64,000 nt of DNA from VXYL01 sp965243095 (GTDB lineage Bacteria > Pseudomonadota > Gammaproteobacteria > Pseudomonadales > Azotimanducaceae): contig OZ251530.1 in the NCBI GenBank assembly GCA_965243095.1, positions 2,046,001 through 2,110,000 of the forward strand. Direction: 5' to 3'. The translations under genes and the position numbers were made by a program. Within the stretch, counting starts at the first letter, position 1. Each line of letters opens with the position of its first letter. Of this stretch, positions 43,921-52,150 are shown piece after piece. The notes beneath the pieces are model-generated. The model was given only the letters and a program-made list of their open reading frames with translations. It searched no databases and was not told the DNA's origin.

Positions 43921-46098
43921 CTACGACAAATCGATTTCGTGCCCTTGCGCGAGCACCTCGCCGATCACCACGGCGTACGCGTGGCCGCGGCGCACCAACG
44001 CGGCAACGCAGTCGGTCGCCTTCTCCGCCTTCACCCCGGCCAGCAGGCCGCCGGCGGTTTGCGGATCCGCCAAGAGGCGCACGACAGTCGCCGCCGGTGA
44101 TCCGCCGCGCACCGCGAAATCCGCCAGCGCTTGCTCGTTGCTCGCCTGCAAGGAGCTGACCACTCCCGCGTCGATGAGGCGCAAGGCGCCCGGCAGGTGC
44201 GGCACTTGCTCCGCAAACACGCGGGCGCCAACGCTGGAGGCGCGGGTCATCTCGGTCAGGTGGCCGGCCAGGCCGAAGCCGGTCACGTCCGTGCAGGCGG
44301 AAGCGCCGTGGGCGCGCAGCACCTCGGCGGCGGCGGCGTTGGAGGTGTCCATGGCGTCCACGGTTGCCAGCAGGTGTTCCGCGCGCGTCTCGCCGCGCAT
44401 CGCGCCCGCCAGCACCGCGCCGGTGCCGAGCGGTTTGGTTAGCACCAGCTTGTCGCCCGGGGCCAACCCGCTTTTCGCCAACACCGGCCCCGCCATCTTG
44501 CCGGCAACGCTGAAGGCCAAGCCGAGTTCCGCGCCTTCCGCCGAGTGGCCGCCCACCAAGTCCACGTCGTGCTCGCGCAGCACGGCGAGGGCGCCGGACA
44601 TGAGCTGGTACAAGTCCTCCTCCATTAGCGCGTCAGCCATCGCCGGCACGGTGGCCAGCGCCAACGCGAAGCGCGGGCGTGCGCCGCACGCGAACAGGTC
44701 GTTCAAGGCGTGGTGGGCGGCGATGCGGCCGAAGCGGTACACGTCGTCGATCAGGGCGCGGAAGCCGTCGCAACTGATGGCCAACTCGCCGGCTGGCACG
44801 CGCACCAGCGCCGCATCGTCGCCAACGCCTTGCACGGTGTCCGCGGAGGTGTGGATATCCAAGCGATGCAGCACCCGCCGGAGCAGGTCCGCGCCCAGCT
44901 TCGCGCCGCAACCGCCGCAACGCATCGGCTCGGGCGCCTCGCCGCGCAACGCCGCCGGCAACTCGGGCGTTGGTTCCTCCATCGTCGGCAGATCGGCGAA
45001 ACGCTCCATGAAGCGGCGATCCAGCCATTGCTTCCAGCGCCACGCCCACGCGCCGCTGGCGTGCCATGCGCCGCGCCCGGCGACCGCGCGGCCATCGCCC
45101 AAGCCGACAATCGCCAGCGTCCGTTTTTGCGGCCGATAGCGGCGCAAAGCGCGGCCGGTGGCGACGGCGCGCAAGTTCGCCGCCAACACCGGCCCTTGGC
45201 GCACGGCGTACACGCCGGATTTCGGCAGCGGCGTTGCGCCCGAACCTCCCATGCCCGCCACATCGCCAACCGCGAACACGTTGGGGTGCGATGTGGAACG
45301 CAAGCAGGCGTCCACTTCGACGAAACCGGCCGCGTCCACCGCCAATCCCGCTTGCGCCGGCCAAGCCGGCGCTTCCACGCCGGTTGCGGATAGAACGTGG
45401 TCGGTGGCGAACTCGCGGCCGTCCTCGGCGGCCACGCGGCCAGCTTCGGCGCGTGTTACCCGGAACGCTTCCAGCACCTCGACTCCACGCCCAAGCAACG
45501 CCGCGCGCAGCCGTCGCCGCATACCCCGAGGCAGGCCGCCGAGCAGCGTGGGGCCGGCCTCCACCAACGTGCAATGAACTTGCGGATGCCGGTGCGCGAT
45601 GGCCAGCGCCAACTCGACGCCGCCCGGGCCGCCGCCAACGATAGTTAGATGCGCCGGCGGCCCATCCGCAAGCAGCTGTCGCCACGCCGGTAGGAACCGG
45701 CCTATCGGCTTCACCGGCGTTACGAACGACGACGCGGGCAAGCCGCCGGGCGTGCCGCCGGTGTTGATCGACAGCACATCGAATCGCATCGGCGGACGGC
45801 CGGCGAACTCCACACATCCGGCGGCGAGATCCAAGCCGGTGGCTTCGGCGGCCACGAAGCGGGCGCCGGCGAACGCCGCCAAGCGCACCAGATCGATGTG
45901 CATCTCGTCCGCTGGGTACCAACCTGCGACATGGCCCGGCAACATGCCGGAGTAGGGCGACTGCGCTTCGCGGGCGACGATGCTCAAACGCAAGCCGGGC
46001 TGCGGCGTCATGCCGAACGCCTTGAGCACTTGCACATGGGCATGCCCGCCGCCAAGCAGCACGATGTCGCGCAACGCGGGGGCGGTGTTGGTATTCAC
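43921..46098 (-). CDS. selD: Fused NADH dehydrogenase-like flavoprotein and selenide, water dikinase
   Basis: A 725-residue fusion. Residues 1-370 are a pyridine nucleotide-disulfide oxidoreductase related to type II NADH dehydrogenase (GGGHAH at 16-21, GGGPGG at 155-160, FAVGDVA at 275-281). Residues 390-725 are SelD, with C397 and K400 in CGAK as the catalytic Cys-x-x-Lys. GVGDDAA, VGGHSAEGAELG and TDVTGFGLAGHL are the further SelD motifs. It makes selenophosphate from selenide and ATP. GTG at 46098 was chosen; TTG 46140 or GTG 46116 would extend it. No selenocysteine or selenouridine genes are near. Confidence 0.88.
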   Translation of the reverse strand: MNTNTAPALRDIVLLGGGHAHVQVLKAFGMTPQPGLRLSIVAREAQSPYSGMLPGHVAGWYPADEMHIDLVRLAAFAGARFVAAEATGLDLAAGCVEFAGRPPMRFDVLSINTGGTPGGLPASSFVTPVKPIGRFLPAWRQLLADGPPAHLTIVGGGPGGVELALAIAHRHPQVHCTLVEAGPTLLGGLPRGMRRRLRAALLGRGVEVLEAFRVTRAEAGRVAAEDGREFATDHVLSATGVEAPAWPAQAGLAVDAAGFVEVDACLRSTSHPNVFAVGDVAGMGGSGATPLPKSGVYAVRQGPVLAANLRAVATGRALRRYRPQKRTLAIVGLGDGRAVAGRGAWHASGAWAWRWKQWLDRRFMERFADLPTMEEPTPELPAALRGEAPEPMRCGGCGAKLGADLLRRVLHRLDIHTSADTVQGVGDDAALVRVPAGELAISCDGFRALIDDVYRFGRIAAHHALNDLFACGARPRFALALATVPAMADALMEEDLYQLMSGALAVLREHDVDLVGGHSAEGAELGLAFSVAGKMAGPVLAKSGLAPGDKLVLTKPLGTGAVLAGAMRGETRAEHLLATVDAMDTSNAAAAEVLRAHGASACTDVTGFGLAGHLTEMTRASSVGARVFAEQVPHLPGALRLIDAGVVSSLQASNEQALADFAVRGGSPAATVVRLLADPQTAGGLLAGVKAEKATDCVAALVRRGHAYAVVIGEVLAQGHEIDLS

Positions 46099-46146
46099 GT
46101 TGACGGAACGAACCACGCAGCAACGGGGCGGCCGCGCCAAGGAGCG

Positions 46147-46785
46147 TCAGGGGGAACCGGCGGACGCCTCGTGCTTGCCGTGGTGCGCCTCGTGGGTTTC
46201 AGGCGCGTCGCCTTCCGCCGGTGCGAAGTTGATCAAGCAGCCCGGCCCTTCCACTTGCTCCACGGCCGGGCGCTCCCCCGCAAGCACCGCGGTCAACGCA
46301 TCGGCCACATAGTGGTGGCGCGCCGCCGGGCGTTGGTGCTCGTAGGTGAGGCGATCGTTCACCGGGCCGCGATAGGCCACGCGCCACGCCGGCGCGAGCA
46401 CCAACACCTCGGCGGTGCGGGTGAGGGCGAGGCTCTTGCCCACGGCCTGGGTCTCGTCCACCAGCACCGGCAAGTCGAAGCCCCACTCCTCCACTTCGGC
46501 GCGAATGTTCTCGGCGTCGTCCTGCGGATTGGCGTTCAGCATCAGGAACGCCACGTCCTCGCCGTGGAAGCGTTCGCGCACGGCGCGCAAGTCGTGTACG
46601 GCGTTGCGCACCAGCGGACAGCCGTTGCCCTGCACCATCAACACCACCGCCTTGGCGTCGCGGTAATCGTCCAAGTGGTGGCGAACGCCGGTGTGATCGC
46701 GCAAGGCGAACGCCTCCACCGGCAACGCGGTGGCCGGCGCGGCCACCCCGAGGGCGACGAGGAGAAGAATCGGGCGGAGGCGCAT
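46147..46785 (-). CDS. Exported thioredoxin/AhpC-TSA family redoxin
   Basis: A 212-residue protein with signal peptide (ILLLVALGVAAPATA). The redoxin domain has VVLMVQGNGCPLVRN with C56 followed by Pro, and R60. There is only one active-site cysteine, as in peroxiredoxins. The His-rich tail (ETHEAHHGKHEAS) may bind metal. It lies 6 nt after the copper monooxygenase fusion and resembles that protein's N-terminal redoxin domain, so the pair act together in the periplasm. Confidence 0.8.
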   Translation of the reverse strand: MRLRPILLLVALGVAAPATALPVEAFALRDHTGVRHHLDDYRDAKAVVLMVQGNGCPLVRNAVHDLRAVRERFHGEDVAFLMLNANPQDDAENIRAEVEEWGFDLPVLVDETQAVGKSLALTRTAEVLVLAPAWRVAYRGPVNDRLTYEHQRPAARHHYVADALTAVLAGERPAVEQVEGPGCLINFAPAEGDAPETHEAHHGKHEASAGSP

Positions 46786-46791
46786 GGCGCT

Positions 46792-48507
46792 TTACTCGCC
46801 GGCCTCGGCCGAAACCATGCCGCCAGCTTCCGCACTCGCCTCGGCGACGCGCTCCCCCTCGTCCAGATAGCGGTAGCCAATCGCGCCGAACAGCATCTCA
46901 TGCCAGCTTTGCAAACCCCACGGCACCTCCACCGTCGGATCCGGGTTGGCGGGATTCTGCGCCGAGTTGTCCCACCAGGTGCGATGCACCACGCGGGTTC
47001 CCGCCGGCAGCACCTTCGGTTCTTTGTAGACGTAGGTGGTTTGCCAGTTGAAGTCGTAGTTGGGCACGGAGAGCAGCACTTCCTCGCTGCCATTCGGGTA
47101 GAAGGCGCGGAACTCGGACGCCTTGCCGCGGTAGTGCGCGTGGGGCAACAGGTCGTAGACCAGGACGTCGCGCCGGAAGGTGTGCTCGGCGGTGTCGCTG
47201 TGCGCCTTGGCGTGCGCGGGGATGCGGATTTTGTTGTTCATCAACACGGCGCCGCCAAGCCGGTGTTTCGGCGGCTCGTCGTGGAGATAGAGCCCGAGTT
47301 TGGAACGATCGGTGGTGGCCTTGCCGTAGGGCGTGTAGTGCATCTGGAAGACGATGACGCTGCCGGCCGGAAAAAATCGGCCGGTGTTGTCCGGCAGCGG
47401 GTCGGCGACCCGGCCGGGCACATAGCCGCCGAGGCTGCCGCGGCGGCCGCGCCGGCGTTCGCCCCCCGCGGGGAGTTCTCGCCAAGAGGTGATCACATGG
47501 TGCAGAGCGGAGCGGTCGCCCGGCAGAATCTCCGCGCCGCGCACCCAAACATCCTCTTCGAGCGGATTGAGCACATAGGGATACTGGTACTCCACCACGC
47601 CGCTGGCCGGCACCTCGAACGGCGGGATGTCGATGACCACGTCCGGCTCGCCCATCTGCCACATCGGCCAATCGCCCTCGTAACCCGCAAGCGGGTCCGC
47701 GCCTTCGCCGCGCGGCGCGCCGGCCTCGGCCCAATGCACCAGCATGCGCGCCTCGTCCGTGGTCAGCGAGCGGTCGTTGGCGAAATCGCCGTGCATCGGA
47801 TCGGCGTGCCACGGCGGCATCCGGCGCGTGCGCACCACTTCGCGGATCATGGGCGCGAAGCCGCGCACCATCGCGTAATTCGTCATCGCCCACGGCCCGA
47901 TGCCGCCCTCGCGGTGGCAGGTGACGCAGTTCTGGATCAGCAGCGGCGCGACATCGTCCACATAGGTGACGTCCGCCGGCGCGGAAGCGTTTTGCAGCGC
48001 ACATTCGGCGGGAACATCGCCGTTCGGCACATCTTCGCCGGCGAGCAGCGCGTCCAACGCGGGCGCGAGTTGTTCACCGGTGCCGCCCCGATAGGCAAGC
48101 CGCCAACCGTCCGTCGCCACCAGCAGCGCTTCGCCGGCGCTGGCGAAACCCAAGGACTCGCCGATGAGCCGCGCCTCGTCCACCAGCACCGGCAGCGAAA
48201 CCTCGCCGATGACGCGCCGATCGGCCAAGCCGTCCGAGTTCACCAACAGGAACGCCACGCCCTTGTCCGCGTAGCTCGCCGCCAACCGCTCGAAGCGCCG
48301 CACATCGCGCTCGGTCGCTTCGCAGCGCGTGCTGTGCGCCATCAGCGCGACGGCGCGGGCATCCGAGAGGTAGTGCAACTCGTGCGCTCGCCCGTGCTGA
48401 TCGAGCAACTCGAAGTTGTCCACCCGCTCCCCCACTTGCAACGCCAAGGCGTTGCCGGCCAAGCCAACGGCGCACGCCGCGGCGACCAATCGCAATTGCA
48501 GGCTCAT
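46792..48507 (-). CDS. Redoxin-cytochrome c-copper type II monooxygenase-like fusion protein
   Basis: A 571-residue exported protein (signal to about residue 22). A redoxin-like domain occupies about 25-155. A cytochrome c haem site C194-x-x-C197-H198 follows. The C-terminal half has the metal ligands expected for a PHM/DBH-type monooxygenase: H336-H337 and H390 for one copper, and H456-x-H458 with M538 for the other. Peptidylglycine monooxygenase uses the same pattern. Such fusions are periplasmic; the substrate is unknown. Electrons could pass from the redoxin or haem to copper. The ATG at 48507 begins the signal peptide. Confidence 0.85.
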   Translation of the reverse strand: MSLQLRLVAAACAVGLAGNALALQVGERVDNFELLDQHGRAHELHYLSDARAVALMAHSTRCEATERDVRRFERLAASYADKGVAFLLVNSDGLADRRVIGEVSLPVLVDEARLIGESLGFASAGEALLVATDGWRLAYRGGTGEQLAPALDALLAGEDVPNGDVPAECALQNASAPADVTYVDDVAPLLIQNCVTCHREGGIGPWAMTNYAMVRGFAPMIREVVRTRRMPPWHADPMHGDFANDRSLTTDEARMLVHWAEAGAPRGEGADPLAGYEGDWPMWQMGEPDVVIDIPPFEVPASGVVEYQYPYVLNPLEEDVWVRGAEILPGDRSALHHVITSWRELPAGGERRRGRRGSLGGYVPGRVADPLPDNTGRFFPAGSVIVFQMHYTPYGKATTDRSKLGLYLHDEPPKHRLGGAVLMNNKIRIPAHAKAHSDTAEHTFRRDVLVYDLLPHAHYRGKASEFRAFYPNGSEEVLLSVPNYDFNWQTTYVYKEPKVLPAGTRVVHRTWWDNSAQNPANPDPTVEVPWGLQSWHEMLFGAIGYRYLDEGERVAEASAEAGGMVSAEAGE

Positions 48508-48738
48508 CGTCTTCCCCCAGAACCGTGTGCGCGAGAGTATGGTGCGGACGCCGCCGCCGATCAATGCCGCCCGCCCGAAAAGAACGCGTACGCACGACAT
48601 GCTCGTCGGGAGGGGGGAATCAACGCTGGAGCCCGCCACAAGGGCGTCGCATCCGGCAACACGCGCTTCAAGGCACCGGTGCCACGACAAGCACGTCGCC
48701 ATCCCTGGGGGTCCCGGGGGCGAAGCCCCCGAAGCAGA

Positions 48739-49368
48739 TCAATGCAGCAGGTTGTCCCGCGCCTTGGCGGCTTGGCCGAACTGCGTGGCCAGGAAATCCA
48801 TCTGATCCCCCAAGATGCGCCCGGAATTCGTAAGCGCAAGGTGCTCGGCGATGTTCGGCACGTACGGCAGCGCGAGCAGCGCCATGCCACATTCGTGCGG
48901 CAGGCGGTTGCTCTTGTGATGATTGCAGCGGCGGCAGGCGGACACCACGTTCTCCCACTCGTCGTGGCCGCCGCGGGATTTCGGCACCACATGGTCGCGC
49001 GTGAGCGAGGAGGCGGCGTACACGCGCCCGCAATACAGGCAAAGGTGCCGGTCGCGGGCGAACAACGCCGCGTTGGTGAGGGACGGCGCGGTGCGCAGGT
49101 GCTGCGCATGGCGGCCGCCGCAGGCGATGATGCTGTGGATGTCCACCGTGGTGCGGCTGCCGTCGATGCGCGAATGGCCGCCGCGCAGCCGCAGCACCGC
49201 ATCGCCCAAGGTCCACTCCACCAGATCGCGGGCGTACAAGCACACCGCTTCCTGCCAAGTGGCCCAGTCCACCGGCTGCCCGGCGATGTTCAGCCGCAGA
49301 ATGCGGGGCACGCGGGCGTAGTCGTCCAGCGTGGTGGCCGCGGCGGTCGAATTGGCGAGTAACTGCAC
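48739..49368 (-). CDS. HNH endonuclease family protein
   Basis: A 209-residue protein with an HNH zinc-ribbon core: CLYCGRVYAASSLTRDHVVPKSRGG supplies the first CxxC and the His-Val-Pro pair. ENVVSACRRCNHHKSN gives the second CxxC. An N-terminal 100-residue region precedes it. HNH proteins of this type are typically stand-alone DNA nucleases of uncertain role. It ends at 48739, 230 nt from the monooxygenase fusion start, with nothing recognisable between. Confidence 0.85.
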   Translation of the reverse strand: MQLLANSTAAATTLDDYARVPRILRLNIAGQPVDWATWQEAVCLYARDLVEWTLGDAVLRLRGGHSRIDGSRTTVDIHSIIACGGRHAQHLRTAPSLTNAALFARDRHLCLYCGRVYAASSLTRDHVVPKSRGGHDEWENVVSACRRCNHHKSNRLPHECGMALLALPYVPNIAEHLALTNSGRILGDQMDFLATQFGQAAKARDNLLH

Positions 49369-49489
49369 TTCCCCAGCTCCTAAACGGCTCGCGACCGCGG
49401 CTGGAACCTAGCCCGCGGGCACGTCGCGCATCCGAATTGGCGGGCGATATTGCAGGAAAATCAACGCCAAATCAATGCTGACGACGCCG

Positions 49490-50536
49490 TCAAGCGGCCA
49501 GCGCGTAGCCCGGGTCCGCGAGGGCGTTGAATTCGCCGAGCAGGTTCGCGCCGCTTCCGTGGGCGAGAATCTCCTCGCGCAGCGCTTGATAGATGCGCTC
49601 CGCCGCCAGCCGCGGCTGCTCCATCGTGGCCCAGCGCAGAATGCCGGCCCAGAAGCGATCCACGAGCGCCGCGCCGGGCATGGTGCCGCCATCGACCGTG
49701 TACACCTTGAGCGAGCGCATCTCGCCGAGATACAGGCGCAGCGACTCCACGTGGATGCGCTCATCGGTGCGAATGCGCTCCACCAGCACCGCCGCCTGTT
49801 CCGCCTCGGCGCGGCGGCCGGGGAACAACGTCGGCGTGCGGAACGTCTCCTGCGAGTGGGCGAAGCCGATCTCGGCGCGAAACTCGATGAGCAGGAGGTT
49901 CATCAGAAAGCTGAGCGCCATCTCGAACGGCATCTCGATCTCCGGCATGTGCCTTTGGCCGGCCTCGGGCCGCGCTATGGACTCCGGTGGCTGCACATCC
50001 GCGTGTTCCTCGGCGCCGAAGGCGAGATCCCGCGCCACGAACCACATCACGTCGTGGCCGCCAATGCCTTTGTCGGGTTCGCCGCCCTCGTCGATGCCGT
50101 GCGCCCGCAGCAATCCGCGCCGAAGGTGGCCAAGCGCCATGCCGTCGATGTCCTCCACGACGAGCGGGTTGAAGTCCGGGAACGGCATCTCGCCGATCAT
50201 CCGGCCGCGGCCTTCGATCTTGCCGGTGATGGTCAACTGGTTCCAGAACGGCCGGGTAACGCCGTTTTCCATCAGCAGGCGCTGCTGCGCCGGGTTGGGC
50301 ACCCGCGGCCCGGTGAGCAGGGACGAATCGGCCGCCAGCAGGTCACCGCCCCGCGCCCGCAACGCCTCGGTCCAGTTGTGGATGGCCAAGGGGCGCGTCT
50401 TGGAGCGTGGCGGCAGATAGCCACCGTCGGCGTCGAAACCCCCGTGCAGGCGCTGGCCGGCAACGATGTGCGGCGCGGCGTAGTCGTGTTCGGCGAGCAG
50501 TTCGTCTTCGTCGAACGTCAGTTGCGTTGTCGCCAT
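49490..50536 (-). CDS. Unrecognised protein, possibly ferritin-like helical
   Basis: A 348-residue protein that I do not recognise. The middle-to-C-terminal part (about 200-285) contains two long helices with repeated acidic and His residues: LIEFRAEIGFAHSQETF, then RTDERIHVESLRLYL. The spaced Glu and ExxH patterns recall ferritin-like diiron proteins. The N-terminus (LTFDEDELLAEHDYAAPHIV) looks soluble. No signal peptide. It stands alone, divergent from a Nudix gene. A metal-binding four-helix fold is an inference only. Confidence 0.45.
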   Translation of the reverse strand: MATTQLTFDEDELLAEHDYAAPHIVAGQRLHGGFDADGGYLPPRSKTRPLAIHNWTEALRARGGDLLAADSSLLTGPRVPNPAQQRLLMENGVTRPFWNQLTITGKIEGRGRMIGEMPFPDFNPLVVEDIDGMALGHLRRGLLRAHGIDEGGEPDKGIGGHDVMWFVARDLAFGAEEHADVQPPESIARPEAGQRHMPEIEMPFEMALSFLMNLLLIEFRAEIGFAHSQETFRTPTLFPGRRAEAEQAAVLVERIRTDERIHVESLRLYLGEMRSLKVYTVDGGTMPGAALVDRFWAGILRWATMEQPRLAAERIYQALREEILAHGSGANLLGEFNALADPGYALAA

Positions 50537-50626
50537 GCGGCCCTCCTTCGATGGTGCGCCTACGGAATGTCGATTGTAAGGCCGTCTCCATGAGCGAGTT
50601 GGCGCGTATCATGGCGCGGAACATTC

Positions 50627-51424
50627 GTGTGCGGCAGCCCTTTGTTGAATCCCTCGAATACCGTCCCGCCCGGCGCGGCGGGCGGCATACGCCAAGCGGC
50701 GACGTTGCTGGTGGCGCGGGAGGCGCCGCGGCGACGAGGCGTGGAGGTGTTCATGGTGCGCCGCCCGGGGCGCGGCGTCTTCCCCAATTTGCATGTGTTT
50801 CCGGGTGGCAAGGTGGACGCGGCCGACGCTGGCCTCGGTGCCTATTGCGAAGGCAGGTCGGATGCGGACGCCTCGGCCGCTTTGGGCTTGGCGGACGGCG
50901 GGCTGCGCTACTGGGTGACGGCGGTGCGCGAGTGCTTCGAGGAGTGCGGGGTGCTGTTGGCCTATCGCGCCGAGGGCGTTTTTCAACCCGCCGACGATGC
51001 CGAACGGGCGCGGTTCGATGGCCACCGCGCCGCGTTGACGACCGGCGAGTTGACGTTCCAAGAAATGCTGGAGCGCGAAGGGTTGCGGTTGGCGCTGGAT
51101 CGCGTGCATTACTTCAGCCACTGGATCACGCCCGAAACGGCCCCGGCGCGCTTCGACACGCGCTTCTTCCTGGCCACGCTGCCGCCGGGCCAAACCGCGG
51201 TGGCGGACAGCCGCGAAACCGCCGGCGGCGAGTGGGTGACGCCGACGCAAGCGCTCGTCCAATTCGACGCCGGCGCGTGGCAGATGATCCATCCCACGCT
51301 GACCACGCTGCGCACCGTGGCGCGCTTCGCCACCGTGGATCGATTGCTGGAGGACGTGATCGCCGGCCGCCATCTCGGCGCGATCGACACGCAGTTGCGC
51401 GCCCAAGGCCAGCAGCCGCGCTGA
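50627..51424 (+). CDS. Nudix hydrolase (NUDT19-like)
   Basis: A 265-residue protein starting at GTG 50627. FPGGKVDAAD and AVRECFEECGVLL form the Nudix box, with a long insertion between the two parts, as in NUDT7/NUDT19-type hydrolases that cleave CoA or acyl-CoA. TRFFLATLPPG is also typical. It is upstream of the ABC ATPase by 8 nt on the same strand, so the two may be co-transcribed. Confidence 0.85.
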   Translation: MCGSPLLNPSNTVPPGAAGGIRQAATLLVAREAPRRRGVEVFMVRRPGRGVFPNLHVFPGGKVDAADAGLGAYCEGRSDADASAALGLADGGLRYWVTAVRECFEECGVLLAYRAEGVFQPADDAERARFDGHRAALTTGELTFQEMLEREGLRLALDRVHYFSHWITPETAPARFDTRFFLATLPPGQTAVADSRETAGGEWVTPTQALVQFDAGAWQMIHPTLTTLRTVARFATVDRLLEDVIAGRHLGAIDTQLRAQGQQPR

Positions 51425-51432
51425 CGCCGCCG

Positions 51433-52149
51433 GTGGTGGATCGCGCCGCCGCGGATTCGCGCGGGCAAGCGCCGGGCGAGCGGGCGTTGCTGCGCGTGGA
51501 GGATGTGGGCAAGCACTACGCGGACGGTGACGCCAGCCGCTGGGTAGTGCGCGACGTGTCGTTCGCTTTGCCGGCCGGGCGCACCATCGCGCTGTGGGGG
51601 CCAAGCGGCGCCGGCAAGACCACGGTGCTGAACATCCTCGGCGGCTTGACGTTGCCGGACGCCGGCCGGGTGGTCTTTGAGGATGGCCAAGGCGAGCGGT
51701 TCGCGGTGTCCGAGGCGTCGGAGAAGCGGCGCACCCGGTTTCGCCGACGCGAGGTGGGCTTCGTGTTCCAGTTCTTCAACTTGGTGCCCACGCTCACCGT
51801 GGAGGAGAACGTGCTCCTGCCGCTGGAACTGAACCGCTTGCCGGCGCACCGCGAACAAGCGTTGGCGCGTCTGGACGCCTTGGGCTTGGCGCACTGTCGC
51901 CACCGCTTCCCGGAGACGCTTTCCGGGGGCGAGCAGCAGCGCGCCGCCATCGCCCGGGCCTTGGCGCATCAGCCCCGGGTGTTGCTGGCGGACGAGCCCA
52001 CCGGCAACTTGGACGCCGCCAACGCTGCGCGGGTGACGGAGCTCCTGTGGGAACAAGCGCGCGCCGCCGGTTGCGCGTTGGCGGTGGCCACGCACAACGA
52101 GCAGGTGGCGGCGCGGGCCGACGAGGTGTTGCGCCTCGCCGGGGGCTGA
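51433..52149 (+). CDS. ABC transporter ATPase, LolD/MacB type
   Basis: A 238-residue ATPase starting at GTG. Walker A GPSGAGKT is at 56-63, ABC signature LSGGEQQ at 163-169 and Walker B VLLADE at 183-188, with the FNLVPTLTVEENV and ADEPTGNLD segments typical of the LolD/MacB subgroup. It energises the large FtsX permease that starts 1 nt after its stop. It may export a lipid or lipoprotein with the AttH-like lipoprotein at 56232. Confidence 0.9.
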   Translation: MVDRAAADSRGQAPGERALLRVEDVGKHYADGDASRWVVRDVSFALPAGRTIALWGPSGAGKTTVLNILGGLTLPDAGRVVFEDGQGERFAVSEASEKRRTRFRRREVGFVFQFFNLVPTLTVEENVLLPLELNRLPAHREQALARLDALGLAHCRHRFPETLSGGEQQRAAIARALAHQPRVLLADEPTGNLDAANAARVTELLWEQARAAGCALAVATHNEQVAARADEVLRLAGG

Positions 52150-52150
52150 C

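Noticed and set aside
45898..49362. An 1154-codon plus-strand frame across several genes
   Set aside because: It overlaps the SelD fusion, redoxin, monooxygenase fusion and HNH genes, all with clear motifs; the translation is His/Arg/Ala-rich shadow sequence.
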